From contig JAZRPB010000034.1 of assembly GCA_045649025.1 (NCBI GenBank), forward strand, positions 1 to 27,020: 27,020 nt of DNA. The letters run 5' to 3'. Under the pieces are notes generated by a model. The model saw nothing but the letters and a program-made list of their open reading frames with translations, made no database searches and was not told the DNA's origin. The position numbers and the translations under genes were made by a program. The DNA comes from Ornithomonoglobus_A sp045649025 (GTDB lineage: Bacteria; Bacillota; Clostridia; UBA1381). Position 1 is the first letter of the stretch. The number at the start of each line of letters is the position of its first letter. Positions 13,777-22,533 of the stretch are shown one piece after another.

Positions 13777-14241
13777 TTAAAATCTGTTTTTGATTGCTCT
13801 TTCGGCGTCACGTTTTGCATCACGTTTTGCAATATCTTCTCGCTTATCATAAAGTTTTTTACCCTTGCAAAGTCCCAAAGAAACCTTGACCAATGAGCCT
13901 TTAAGATAAACAGATAACGGAACAAGCGTTAAGCCCTGTTGCTGAATTTGACCTATAAGCTTTCTGATTTCGTGTTTATGCATTAAAAGTTTTCTATGTC
14001 TTAACGGATCACGGTTAAATATATTACCCTGTTCAAACGGACTTATATTCATACCCTTTATAAAAACCTCGCCATTATCAATACTTGCATACGAGTCAGC
14101 AAGATTTGCTTTACCGTTTCTTAACGACTTGACCTCTGTTCCAAAAAGCTCAATACCACATTCAAATGTTTCAAGTATAAAGTATTCGTGTTTTGCCTTA
14201 CGATTTTGTACAAGCACCTTAATATTTGTTTTTTCAGGCAT
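13777..14241 (-). CDS. smpB: SsrA-binding protein SmpB
   Basis: SmpB binds the tRNA-like domain of tmRNA and delivers it to stalled ribosomes. The 154 residues match the family. Signatures are NRKAKHEYFILETFECGIEL (13-32), GTEVKSLRNGKANLADSYA (34-52), the HRKLLMHKHEI segment, and a Lys/Arg-rich tail (KKLYDKREDIAKRDAKRD) that enters the mRNA channel. AAGGAGTG precedes the ATG. It lies 22 bp after the thioesterase gene and about 2.3 kb from ssrA on the opposite strand; the usual rnr neighbour is absent. It is probably the last gene of the yhbY-leuS operon before sleB. Confidence 0.96.
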   Translation of the reverse strand: MPEKTNIKVLVQNRKAKHEYFILETFECGIELFGTEVKSLRNGKANLADSYASIDNGEVFIKGMNISPFEQGNIFNRDPLRHRKLLMHKHEIRKLIGQIQQQGLTLVPLSVYLKGSLVKVSLGLCKGKKLYDKREDIAKRDAKRDAERAIKNRF

Positions 14242-14263
14242 ATATTTTACACTCCTTAAAAAA

Positions 14264-14746
14264 TCAGTCGGTTAATTTATGACGTTTTTTAGATTCCATA
14301 TATTTCTTCTCGCCCTGACGATATAATAGCTTTGAATAAGCATCATCACCCTGTGAAATTGGCGGTATTTCGGATGGTTCACCATTTTTATCTAACGAAA
14401 CCATTGTAAAGAATGCAGTTAACGCTATTTGTTTTTTACCGCTTTCAAGGTTTTCAGACTCAACCGTTACAAAAACCTCCATAGATGTTTTTCCTGTGTA
14501 TACAACACGTGCAGTACAAACAACATACTCACCTATTAATATAGGCTTTTTAAAGCACAATTCATCCACTCTTGCAGTAACAACATTAGTGTGGCAATGC
14601 TTTTGAGCAGCCACACCTGCAGTTGAATCCATAAGCTTTATAATCTCTCCGCCATGCACGTTTCCTGCATTATTTGCCTGATATGGTAAAACAAGCTCGG
14701 CAAGAACTGCAGATGAGTCCTCCTGTGATTTTTCTTTTTTACACAT
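14264..14746 (-). CDS. Hotdog-fold acyl-CoA thioesterase
   Basis: This is a predicted acyl-CoA hydrolase releasing free acid and CoA in the cytoplasm. The start at 14746 is chosen because TAGGAGAG (14753-14760) lies 6 nt upstream; a longer frame to 14806 would overlap the preceding gene by 44 bp. The 160-residue product has the YciA/BFIT signature NNAGNVHGGEIIKLMDSTAG (25-44), with the conserved Gly-x-Val-His-Gly-Gly and Asp40. A second conserved stretch, VVTARVDELCFKKPILIGE, follows. The substrate chain length cannot be told from sequence. It sits between a CpXC protein gene and smpB with short gaps (16 and 22 bp), so it is probably in the same operon. Confidence 0.88.
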   Translation of the reverse strand: MCKKEKSQEDSSAVLAELVLPYQANNAGNVHGGEIIKLMDSTAGVAAQKHCHTNVVTARVDELCFKKPILIGEYVVCTARVVYTGKTSMEVFVTVESENLESGKKQIALTAFFTMVSLDKNGEPSEIPPISQGDDAYSKLLYRQGEKKYMESKKRHKLTD

Positions 14747-14762
14747 AAAATGCTCTCCTAAA

Positions 14763-15428
14763 TCAATTATTAAACCCATTGAGCAGCTTTGTTGCATATG
14801 CAGCATTTACTCTTTCCCAATCAAAGCTATACGGTTTCATACCGCTTTCTATTAATTGTGTGTAGATTAAATCATAGCTCTGCTTTGGAACTGATGAGGT
14901 ATATATCTGATTTTCTTTTTTATCGCTAATCATAAACTCTATATTATCATTTTCAATTTTACCAAAATGACAATCACGCCACTGTGCTTTTTCAAGGTCT
15001 TGCGACAACACCATAAGCTTTATAACTTCAATTGCTTTATCGTTAAGGTTATTTTCAAATATTAATATTTTTTCTAGCAACTCGTTATATTTTGTTATAA
15101 ATCTTAAATTATAGCCCTCATAGTTCTTTAATTCACCCGAGCTTTCGGAGGTTTTTTTAATATTATCATACAATTGCTCCTCCAATATTACATCATCACA
15201 AGGAGAAAATGAAAACAACAGCTTTTTATCCTCATCATGATAGAGCATTGGTGTTGGCATAAGTGCGGTGTGAGAGCAAGACGGACAGCGGAAGATATTA
15301 ACTCTTCCGCCAAGTAAATCTTGTTTTAAATCTGCACTATCCTTAACAGTTATTGAACTCCAAACTGTAATCTCCGACATTTGAGAACACTTTGGACATT
15401 TTATGTTCTGTTTTGCATTAATACTCAT
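14763..15428 (-). CDS. CpXC-domain protein
   Basis: The 221 residues begin with a zinc-ribbon-like pair of C-P-x-C motifs: Cys11/Cys14 (IKCPKCSQ) and Cys48/Cys51 (FRCPSCSH), with a conserved KQDLLGGRVNIFRC stretch between. This matches the CpXC domain (Pfam), whose function is unknown. The remainder (about 70-221) is acidic and probably alpha-helical, with no motif I recognise and no membrane segment. CGGAGATAGG precedes the ATG. It starts 36 bp after leuS with no terminator between. Metal binding is inference from the cysteines. Confidence 0.8.
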   Translation of the reverse strand: MSINAKQNIKCPKCSQMSEITVWSSITVKDSADLKQDLLGGRVNIFRCPSCSHTALMPTPMLYHDEDKKLLFSFSPCDDVILEEQLYDNIKKTSESSGELKNYEGYNLRFITKYNELLEKILIFENNLNDKAIEVIKLMVLSQDLEKAQWRDCHFGKIENDNIEFMISDKKENQIYTSSVPKQSYDLIYTQLIESGMKPYSFDWERVNAAYATKLLNGFNN

Positions 15429-15464
15429 ACCTATCTCCGTCTGTTTTTTGTGTCCCTTTTATAT

Positions 15465-17876
15465 TTATTTAACAACTATGTTAACCAATCTGCCTGGAAT
15501 TGCGATAACCTTAACCACAGTTTTTCCTTCTATAAGGCTCTTTATTCTATCGCTTTCCATTGCTGCGTTTTGTGTCCCCTCTTGGTCAAGACCTGCATCT
15601 ATCATAACCTTATCCTTAATTTTACCATTAATTTGGACAACTATTTCAACCTGGTCATCGTGTGTTTTTTCTTCATCATACTTTGGCCATTCACGAATAG
15701 ACAAGAAGCCCTCTCCACCATACATTTCCCATAATTCCTCTGTCATATGAGGTGCAACAGGATTTAGTAATGTAATAAGTGTCATATATTCGGTTTTTGT
15801 TACAGAGCCTTTTTTATAGAAATCATTAACAAGGCTCATCATAGTTGCAATTGCAGTGTTGAACTTCATTTTTTCGATATCTTCGCCGACCTTCTTTATT
15901 GATTTATGAATCGACTTTTCAAGCTCTGCACTATATCCCTCTTCATTAGTTACCATCGACTGAATGTTCCATACTCTTTCAAGGAACTTATAACAGCCCT
16001 TTAGGCCCTGTTGCGACCATGGAGTTGATTGGTCAAATGCACCTATAAACATTTCATATGTTCTGAATGCGTCTGCACCAAATTCATCCACAACCTCGTC
16101 GGGATTAACCACGTTGCCTCTTGATTTTGACATCTTCTCGTTATTTTCACCCAGAATCATACCATGTGATGTTCTCTTCTGATATGGCTCCTTTGTTGGA
16201 ACAACACCAATATCATACAGGAACTTATGCCAGAATCTTGAATATAGCAAGTGCAATGTTGTATGCTCCATACCGCCGTTATACCAATCAACAGGTGACC
16301 AATATTCAAGTGCTTCCTTTGAAGCTAGGGCATCATCGTTGTGTGGGTCCATATATCTTAAGAAATACCAGCTTGAGCCTGCCCATTGCGGCATTGTATC
16401 TGTTTCTCTTTGAGCTTTACCGCCACAGCACGGACAGGTTGTGTTTATCCAGTCATATGCCTTTGCAAGCGGCGATTCGCCATTTTCACCAGGTTCAAAA
16501 TGCTCTAATTCAGGTAATGTAAGCGGTAATTCGCTTTCAGGTATTGCAACCCAACCGCACTTTTCGCAATAAACCAACGGAATTGGCTCGCCCCAATATC
16601 TTTGTCTTGAAAATACCCAGTCACGAAGCTTAAAGTTAACCTTTTTCTTGCCAAGTCCTTTTTCTTCAAGCCATTTAATCATTGTTGGTATTGCCTCCTG
16701 AACGGATAAGCCGTTAAGGAAACCTGAATTTACCATATTACCCTTATATACGTCGGTATATGCTTCCTCCTGTACGTCCTTACCGCCCGAAACAACCTCT
16801 ATAATTGGCAGATTAAATTTCTTTGCAAATTCCCAGTCACGGCCATCGTGTGCAGGAACTGCCATAATAGCACCTGTACCGTAGGTAACAAGCACATAGT
16901 CGGAAATCCATACAGGCAGCTTTTCACCATTTGCGGGGTTTATTGCATATATACCCTTTAAACACACACCTGTTTTGTCTTTAGCCATTTCAGTTCTTTC
17001 AAACTCTGATTTTTTAGCGGCGTCAGATTTATATGCTTCAACCTCATCATAGTTTTCTATTTGGTCTTTTATTTTTCCTATAAGCTCATGCTCTGGCGAC
17101 ATAACAACATATGTAGCACCAAAAAGCGTATCACATCTTGTTGTATACACAACCAAATCATCATTTGATGAAAGCTTGAAGGTGACCTCTGCACCCTCAC
17201 TTCTACCTATCCAGTTTTTTTGTTGTGTCTTAATTTTATCAAGGAAGTCGATATCGTCTAAATCATCAATAAGACGTTGTGCATATTCGGTAATTTTAAG
17301 CATCCACTGGCTCTTATTACGTTGAACAACCTCACTGCCGCATCTTTCACATACACCGCTGACAACCTCTTCATTTGCAAGACCAACCTTACAACCTGTA
17401 CACCAGTTTATTGGCATTTCCTGTTTATATGCAAGTCCCTTTTTAAATAACTGCATAAATATCCACTGTGTCCACTTATAGTATTTAGGGTCTGTGGTGT
17501 TTATTTCTCTTGACCAGTCAAACGAAAAGCCAAGCATTTTTAACTGTCTTGTGAAGTTTGCAATATTCTTTTCTGTTACAATTTTGGGATGTACATTATT
17601 CTTTATTGCAAAGTTTTCGGTTGGCAAACCGAATGCGTCCCAACCAATCGGATAAAGAACGTTATATCCTTCCATTCTTCTTTTTCTTGATACTATATCC
17701 AATGCAGTATAGCTTCTTGGATGACCAACGTGCAAGCCCGCACCCGACGGATACGGAAACTCTATCATTGTAAACAGCTTTGGCTTATCAGAATTTGTTT
17801 GTGCATGGAATATTCCTGCATCTTCCCATCTATCCTGCCATTTTTTCTCGATATTTTTAAAGTTATAGCTTTCCAT
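15465..17876 (-). CDS. leuS: Leucyl-tRNA synthetase
   Basis: LeuS charges tRNA-Leu. The 803 residues match Gram-positive LeuRS length. The class I signatures are HVGH (49-52) and KMSKS (581-585). Between them is the CP1 editing domain (about 225-415), with the Thr-rich TTRCDTLFGATY (245-256) and MAVPAHDGRD ending at Asp347, the residue that holds misacylated substrate for editing. Zinc-type cysteine sets are at 159-179 (CTGC...CERC) and 437-484 (CEKC...CPCC). The C-terminal anticodon-binding and LeuRS-C parts follow. AAGGAGTG precedes the ATG. There is only a 20-bp gap to rsfS, so no T-box leader directly controls leuS. Confidence 0.98.
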   Translation of the reverse strand: MESYNFKNIEKKWQDRWEDAGIFHAQTNSDKPKLFTMIEFPYPSGAGLHVGHPRSYTALDIVSRKRRMEGYNVLYPIGWDAFGLPTENFAIKNNVHPKIVTEKNIANFTRQLKMLGFSFDWSREINTTDPKYYKWTQWIFMQLFKKGLAYKQEMPINWCTGCKVGLANEEVVSGVCERCGSEVVQRNKSQWMLKITEYAQRLIDDLDDIDFLDKIKTQQKNWIGRSEGAEVTFKLSSNDDLVVYTTRCDTLFGATYVVMSPEHELIGKIKDQIENYDEVEAYKSDAAKKSEFERTEMAKDKTGVCLKGIYAINPANGEKLPVWISDYVLVTYGTGAIMAVPAHDGRDWEFAKKFNLPIIEVVSGGKDVQEEAYTDVYKGNMVNSGFLNGLSVQEAIPTMIKWLEEKGLGKKKVNFKLRDWVFSRQRYWGEPIPLVYCEKCGWVAIPESELPLTLPELEHFEPGENGESPLAKAYDWINTTCPCCGGKAQRETDTMPQWAGSSWYFLRYMDPHNDDALASKEALEYWSPVDWYNGGMEHTTLHLLYSRFWHKFLYDIGVVPTKEPYQKRTSHGMILGENNEKMSKSRGNVVNPDEVVDEFGADAFRTYEMFIGAFDQSTPWSQQGLKGCYKFLERVWNIQSMVTNEEGYSAELEKSIHKSIKKVGEDIEKMKFNTAIATMMSLVNDFYKKGSVTKTEYMTLITLLNPVAPHMTEELWEMYGGEGFLSIREWPKYDEEKTHDDQVEIVVQINGKIKDKVMIDAGLDQEGTQNAAMESDRIKSLIEGKTVVKVIAIPGRLVNIVVK

Positions 17877-17896
17877 TGTTTTATATACACTCCTTC

Positions 17897-18238
17897 TTAA
17901 TTGTTTTCATCTTTATTTGTGCTTCCTGCATCGTCCCACAAGCGTTCGATGGCATAAAACTCTCTTGTTTCCTGTTGCATAATGTGTACAATTATGTCGC
18001 CATAGTCCATTAATATCCACGAGCCGCCTCGATAACCCTCTTTGTGCTTAACAACAAAGCCTGCCTCGTCCATCTTTTCTTCAACCTCATCAACACAGGC
18101 TCTTACCTGAACTGTTGACTGACAGGAGGCAACCACAAAATAGTCGCCCAATGAGGTTTGCTCCGAAACATTTAAAATATCAATGTTTGTAGCTTTCTTA
18201 TCCTCCAAAGCTTTTTTTATGATATCTAATCTATCCAT
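17897..18238 (-). CDS. rsfS: Ribosome silencing factor RsfS
   Basis: RsfS binds ribosomal protein L14 and blocks subunit joining when nutrients are low. The 113 residues have the Iojap/RsfS core: DYFVVASCQSTVQVRACVDEVEEKM (about 32-56), then GGSWILMDYGDIIVHIMQQETREFY (about 70-94) and a C-terminal IERLWDDA. The start overlaps the end of yqeK by 8 bp, implying translational coupling. It follows nadD and yqeK as in many Firmicutes. Confidence 0.95.
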   Translation of the reverse strand: MDRLDIIKKALEDKKATNIDILNVSEQTSLGDYFVVASCQSTVQVRACVDEVEEKMDEAGFVVKHKEGYRGGSWILMDYGDIIVHIMQQETREFYAIERLWDDAGSTNKDENN

Positions 18239-18818
18239 TTCTTATCTCCTTACTCATAAGCTCATTCCAGCATTTAATTGAATTTGAATGAACAGTTTTT
18301 TTCTTTTTTATATTAAACATAATACATTCACCAAGACATTGTGCCATTGCAATATCAAGTCCTTTTTTTGCCGTTTCCCTTAAATAGCCAACCTCGGCAT
18401 AATCACGTGTTGGCTCTATCATATCGGCAATATATATAATTTTTTCCAAATCGCACATTCCCTCTCTTGCAACAGTGTGAAATCTAATTGCATTAAGTAT
18501 TTCCTCATCCTCAATGCCATATTCAAGCTGTGCAAGTTTTGCTCCGAGCGGTGCGTGTATAACAGGCAAACACATATATTCTTCACTGCTTATTTCAAGC
18601 CCTAATTCCTTACATTTTTTTAGTTGCTCATCAATTGTGCCAAACTTTGCACAATCGTGCAAAAGTCCTGCAATGTAGGCCTTATCTGCATTAACACCAT
18701 ACATATGTGCCATTTTTTTTGCAGTTTCACTCACTCCAAGAGTATGTGCATATCTTTGCGGTGAAAGCAGTTTTTCAAGCTTTTCTTTAATTTCTTTATC
18801 TGTATAATTCATTTTCAT
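18231..18818 (-). CDS. yqeK: HD-domain phosphohydrolase YqeK (predicted Ap4A hydrolase)
   Basis: Bacterial YqeK cleaves diadenosine tetraphosphate symmetrically to two ADP. The 195 residues show the HD-domain metal ligands: His25 (RYAHTLGV), His54-Asp55 (GLLHDCAKFG), His88 (VIHAP), His114 (IRFHTV) and Asp132 (YIADMIEPTRDY). It overlaps the end of nadD by 23 bp and the start of rsfS by 8 bp. GAGGTG lies 13 nt before the first ATG, a little far, but the second ATG two codons on would be further still. Confidence 0.93.
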   Translation of the reverse strand: MKMNYTDKEIKEKLEKLLSPQRYAHTLGVSETAKKMAHMYGVNADKAYIAGLLHDCAKFGTIDEQLKKCKELGLEISSEEYMCLPVIHAPLGAKLAQLEYGIEDEEILNAIRFHTVAREGMCDLEKIIYIADMIEPTRDYAEVGYLRETAKKGLDIAMAQCLGECIMFNIKKKKTVHSNSIKCWNELMSKEIRNG

Positions 18819-19377
18819 TGATATACTTAAGCACCTCTTTAGAAATTAAATTTTGCACGTCATCACCGTTTTTTATCATTTCACGTATTTTTGTTGATGA
18901 AATATTAAAAATCGGTGAATTAATAACATATATTCTTGCATCTAATTTTCCCATAACCTCTTTAGCGGTTTTTGTAGTATTTTCTAATGACACTCTTGGA
19001 AAAACAAGCAGTTTACATAATTTAACAATCTCATTAGGCTTGTACCAATCAAATATATCATTTAATGAGTCCTCGCCAATAATAAAATAAATTTCATCAT
19101 CAGGATATATTGTATGAAAATACTTCAAGGTATTTAATGTGTAGGAATATTCCTCTTTATTAACCTCATAATCACTTACATCAAACTCATTACCAACTGC
19201 AAGCTTTGTCATTTCATAGCGGTATTTTTTATCTGTTACGCAAGTTTTATGCGGTGGATTACCACTTGGCATAAATACAATTCTATCAAGCTCATATTGC
19301 TCCCTTGCAGACCTTGCAATATATATATGAGCATTGTGTATGGGATTGAAGGTGCCGCCCATTATTCCTATTTTCAT
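18796..19377 (-). CDS. nadD: Nicotinate-nucleotide adenylyltransferase NadD
   Basis: NadD transfers AMP to nicotinate mononucleotide, the penultimate step of NAD synthesis. The 193 residues begin GIMGGTFNPIHNAH (4-17), the nucleotidyltransferase motif with His14 and His17. FMPSGNPPHK (35-44) follows, then YFIIGEDSLNDIFDWYKPNEI, and the C-terminal ISSTKIREMI motif holds ATP phosphates. It overlaps yhbY by 4 bp and yqeK by 23 bp, so the genes are translationally coupled. Confidence 0.96.
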   Translation of the reverse strand: MKIGIMGGTFNPIHNAHIYIARSAREQYELDRIVFMPSGNPPHKTCVTDKKYRYEMTKLAVGNEFDVSDYEVNKEEYSYTLNTLKYFHTIYPDDEIYFIIGEDSLNDIFDWYKPNEIVKLCKLLVFPRVSLENTTKTAKEVMGKLDARIYVINSPIFNISSTKIREMIKNGDDVQNLISKEVLKYINENELYR

Positions 19378-19676
19378 CTTTTGGGTATTTCTATATTACG
19401 ATATTTTTGCGTGGATGACTGTCTGTATAATGTAAATTTATTACCAATCGCCTGCACAGGCTCTGCACCAATAAGTTTTGCAAGCTCATCACAGGTTTCT
19501 CTTGTGTCTATAAATGCAGTTTCAAGGATATGCACCTTAACAATTTCACGTCTTTCAAGTGCTTCATCAAGTGCGTCAACAACACTTTGTGTAACGCCCT
19601 CTTTTCCTATCTGAAAAATCGGTGATAAATTTTGAGCAATTTTTCTTAAATATGCTCTTTGTTTGCCTGTAATCAT
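19374..19676 (-). CDS. yhbY: Ribosome assembly RNA-binding protein YhbY (CRM domain)
   Basis: YhbY binds 50S precursors through its CRM domain. The start at 19676 is chosen because AGGAGTG lies 6 nt before it and gives the usual MITGKQRAYLRK beginning. A longer frame to 19712 would start at the transcription start itself. The 100 residues show the GKEGVT (about 25-30), REIVKVHILE (about 43-52) and GNKFTLYRQS blocks. It is the first gene of the minus-strand operon and overlaps nadD by 4 bp. Confidence 0.94.
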   Translation of the reverse strand: MITGKQRAYLRKIAQNLSPIFQIGKEGVTQSVVDALDEALERREIVKVHILETAFIDTRETCDELAKLIGAEPVQAIGNKFTLYRQSSTQKYRNIEIPKR

Positions 19677-19718
19677 CAGTTCCACTCCTAAATAATTTTG
19701 ATTATAATACAACTACAT

Positions 19719-19747
19719 ATTATACCATTTTTTCATATAATTGTCAA
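19719..19747 (-). promoter_or_regulatory. Perfect consensus promoter of the yhbY-nadD-yqeK-rsfS-leuS operon
   Basis: On the minus strand TTGACA (19742-19747), a 17-nt spacer and TATAAT (19719-19724) match consensus exactly. Transcription should start near 19712, leaving about 36 nt before the yhbY ATG. Confidence 0.88.
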
Positions 19748-19849
19748 CCGCATAATTGTATTTGATACTTATATTATCTGCATTATTTTACTTTTTACAT
19801 ATTGTGTGTTTTTTGGTATTATTTGCTATTTGATTTCCACAAATTTACA

Positions 19850-19878
19850 TTGACATATAAATGCATTTATTGTACAAT
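19850..19878 (+). promoter_or_regulatory. Sigma-A promoter of the sugar ABC transporter
   Basis: TTGACA (19850-19855), a 17-nt spacer and TACAAT (19873-19878) predict a start near 19885 and a leader of about 85 nt. Confidence 0.75.
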
Positions 19879-19911
19879 ATATACAAATAATGAATAAAAA
19901 TTTAATTATAT

Positions 19912-19928
19912 TTGAATTTATTATTCAA
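19912..19928. promoter_or_regulatory. Dyad in the leader of the sugar ABC transporter
   Basis: TTGAAT (19912-19917) and ATTCAA (19923-19928) form a 6-bp inverted repeat with a 5-bp spacer, downstream of the predicted start. It may be an operator for a sugar-responsive repressor, but in such AT-rich DNA it may be chance. No clear catabolite-responsive element was found. Confidence 0.3.
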
Positions 19929-19970
19929 TATTTAAGCAAAAATATTAAATTATAAAGAAAGGAATGAGCT

Positions 19971-21467
19971 ATGAGCGAAATTGTGCTTAAAATGAAGGAA
20001 ATTCAAAAGCAATTTTCAGGCGTATATGCCCTGAAATCCGCCGCCTTTGAATTACAAAAAGGAGAAGTACACGCACTTATGGGCGAAAATGGTGCAGGAA
20101 AATCCACACTGATGAAAATACTATGCGGAATATATACATATGATAACGGACAAATTGAGCTATTTGGAAATAACGTTAAATTCAAAAATATACGTGAATC
20201 ACAAAAGGCAGGTATAAGTATTATTCATCAGGAGTTAAATATGATGAATCATCTTACCGTTGCACAAAATATTTTTATTGGTAGAGAGCCTATAAAAAAC
20301 GGTACATATATTGATGATTTTAAAATGGAGGAGGAAACAAGAAAGCTATTTAAAAAAATTGGTATGAATGTATCCCCTAGTGCAAAGTTAGGTTCGCTCA
20401 CAGTTGGCAAGCAACAGATGGTTGAAATTGCAAAGGCAATCTCTCACAATTCAAAGATTTTAATTCTTGACGAGCCTACCGCTGCACTTACACAACCCGA
20501 GGTTGAAGAATTATTTAAAATAATGAACGACCTAAAGAAAAAAGGCATTGCAATGATATATATTTCACACAGAATGGACGAAATTGAACGAATATCCGAC
20601 AGAGTGACCGTGATGCGTGATGGAGAGTATATCGGCACATTAACCACAAAAAATACAACAAAGGATGAAATTATTAAAATGATGGTTGGACGTGTAATAT
20701 TAGGTGCAGAAAAAAAACAAAGCAATGTAAAAAGCGATGCTCAAGTAGTGCTGGAGGTAAAAAATCTTTGTGCAGGAAGCTCTGTACAAAATGTTAGCTT
20801 TAAACTGCACAAAGGTGAAATACTCGGTTTTTCGGGGCTTATGGGTGCAGGCAGAACCGAAACAATGCGTGCAATCTATGGCGCAGATAAAATTGATGGC
20901 GGAGAAATTTACATTAATAATAAAAAGGTGTGCATAAAACAGCCACAAGACGCAGTTAAAAACCGAATTTGCTATCTTTCGGAGGACAGAAAGCACTACG
21001 GATTACTTTTAATAAAATCTATAACCGAAAACACGATTATTTCCTCATTTAATAAATTTACTTCCTTTGGTTTTATTAATGATAATGAAGCAAAAAAACA
21101 AGCTGAAGAGGTGAATAAGAAATTAAGAACGAAAACCTCTTCAATGGAACAGCTCATAAAAAATCTGTCGGGAGGTAATCAGCAAAAGGTTATTGTGGCA
21201 AGGTGGCTTTTAAAGGATGTGGATATATTTATTTTTGATGAGCCAACACGCGGAATTGATGTTGGTGCAAAAAGTGAAATGTATACATTAATGGAGGAGC
21301 TTGCCGCACAAGGAAAATCAATAATTATGATTTCCTCTGAATTACAGGAAATACAAAGATTGAGCGACAGAGTTGTTGTAATGTGTGAGGGTAAAATAAC
21401 AGGCGAGCTCAATATTGCTGACGCAACACAGGAAAACATTATGACACTTGCAACAAAGCGTGACTGA
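19971..21467 (+). CDS. Sugar ABC transporter ATP-binding protein (RbsA/MglA family)
   Basis: This is a double-ATPase subunit for a CUT2 (ribose/galactose/inositol-type) importer. The 498 residues form two ABC halves. The first has Walker A GENGAGKST (38-46), a GKQQMVEIAKA signature and ILILDEPTAAL Walker B. The second has a degenerate P-loop (GLMGAGRTE, lacking the Lys), LSGGNQQKVIVARWL and FIFDEPTRGIDVGAKSE. That asymmetry is normal for this family. AGAAAGGAATGAGCT precedes the ATG. It heads a three-gene operon with the permease 29 bp downstream. Confidence 0.95.
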   Translation: MSEIVLKMKEIQKQFSGVYALKSAAFELQKGEVHALMGENGAGKSTLMKILCGIYTYDNGQIELFGNNVKFKNIRESQKAGISIIHQELNMMNHLTVAQNIFIGREPIKNGTYIDDFKMEEETRKLFKKIGMNVSPSAKLGSLTVGKQQMVEIAKAISHNSKILILDEPTAALTQPEVEELFKIMNDLKKKGIAMIYISHRMDEIERISDRVTVMRDGEYIGTLTTKNTTKDEIIKMMVGRVILGAEKKQSNVKSDAQVVLEVKNLCAGSSVQNVSFKLHKGEILGFSGLMGAGRTETMRAIYGADKIDGGEIYINNKKVCIKQPQDAVKNRICYLSEDRKHYGLLLIKSITENTIISSFNKFTSFGFINDNEAKKQAEEVNKKLRTKTSSMEQLIKNLSGGNQQKVIVARWLLKDVDIFIFDEPTRGIDVGAKSEMYTLMEELAAQGKSIIMISSELQEIQRLSDRVVVMCEGKITGELNIADATQENIMTLATKRD

Positions 21468-21496
21468 CTATACACAGAAAGGATTGAAAACAAAAT

Positions 21497-22474
21497 ATGA
21501 AAACAAAAAAACTTTTATTAAAAGGCGGTATGCAAAACGTTATAATTATAGTTGCACTTATTGTTTTAATTGCAATATTCGGTATGCTTAACCCAAGCTT
21601 TCTTGATAAGTATAACATTGTAAGTATGGCACAATCACTTGCACCATATGCAATACTCTCACTTGGTGTAACCTTCGTTATTGCAACAGGCGGTATAGAC
21701 CTATCAATTGGTACAGTGCTTATTGCATCATCTGTAATAGCAGGTAAACTGTATATGAACGGTATGCCGCTATATTTAACAATACCCGTTATGGTGTTAA
21801 CAGGCATAATTTTCGGGCTCACAAATGGGTTTTTGGTTTCAAAGCTTAAATTGCCGCCATTTATAGCCACTCTTGGAACAATGATGTTTTCAAGAGGCTT
21901 AAGTGCACTTATTGTGTCTGTACCAAACGTATTCTACCCCGACGGCTCGTGGTTTAACAATGTATTTTCACGATACAACGGTGTACCCGTGGGAATATTC
22001 TGGGTGATTGGATTTATGTTATTATGTATGTATTTAATGTATAAAACACGTATAGGCAGATATATTCTTGCAATCGGCTCAAATGAAGAAGCAACACGAC
22101 TTTCCGGTATTAACACAGAAAACTATAAGATTATAGCATACACAATAAGCGGTCTATCTGCAGGTATTGCTGCAATATTCTGGTCGGCATCTTTTGTTAC
22201 GGTTGCATCTGCAACAGGTAACGGAATGGAGCTTGATGCAATTGCAGGTGTATACATAGGCGGAACAAGTGCAGCGGGAGGTATTGCATCTGTTTCAGGA
22301 TCAGTAATAGGCAGTTTAATGCTTGTTGTAATACGAAGCGGGCTTAACTTTGCACTTGCAAAATTCAACCTAAACCTCAATTCAACATATGTAACATATG
22401 TGCTTACAGGTATTATAGTTGTTATTGCCGTTCTTATGGACGTTATAAAAAACAAAAAGGCATCTAAAAATTAA
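21497..22474 (+). CDS. Sugar ABC transporter permease (RbsC family)
   Basis: The 325 residues form a BPD_transp_2-type integral membrane protein with about eight to ten helices, starting at about 15-33. Family segments are ATGGIDLSIGTVLIASSVIAG, GFLVSKLKLPPFIATLGTM and the C-terminal IAGVYIGGTSAAGGIASVSGS loop that meets the ATPase. AGAAAGGATTG precedes the ATG. Together with the ATPase and lipoprotein receptor it should import a sugar or polyol. Confidence 0.94.
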   Translation: MKTKKLLLKGGMQNVIIIVALIVLIAIFGMLNPSFLDKYNIVSMAQSLAPYAILSLGVTFVIATGGIDLSIGTVLIASSVIAGKLYMNGMPLYLTIPVMVLTGIIFGLTNGFLVSKLKLPPFIATLGTMMFSRGLSALIVSVPNVFYPDGSWFNNVFSRYNGVPVGIFWVIGFMLLCMYLMYKTRIGRYILAIGSNEEATRLSGINTENYKIIAYTISGLSAGIAAIFWSASFVTVASATGNGMELDAIAGVYIGGTSAAGGIASVSGSVIGSLMLVVIRSGLNFALAKFNLNLNSTYVTYVLTGIIVVIAVLMDVIKNKKASKN

Positions 22475-22533
22475 TAATTAATTGAAATAATGGCAGAATA
22501 TTAAATACAAAACAAGGAAAGAGGAATAATGAA

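Noticed and set aside
14747..14806. Longer N-terminus for the acyl-CoA thioesterase
   Set aside because: It would overlap the CpXC gene and lacks a ribosome binding site, whereas the ATG at 14746 has TAGGAGAG at good spacing.
17877..17896. Possible T-box leader before leuS
   Set aside because: leuS follows rsfS by 20 bp inside an operon, and the operon leader before yhbY is only about 36 nt.
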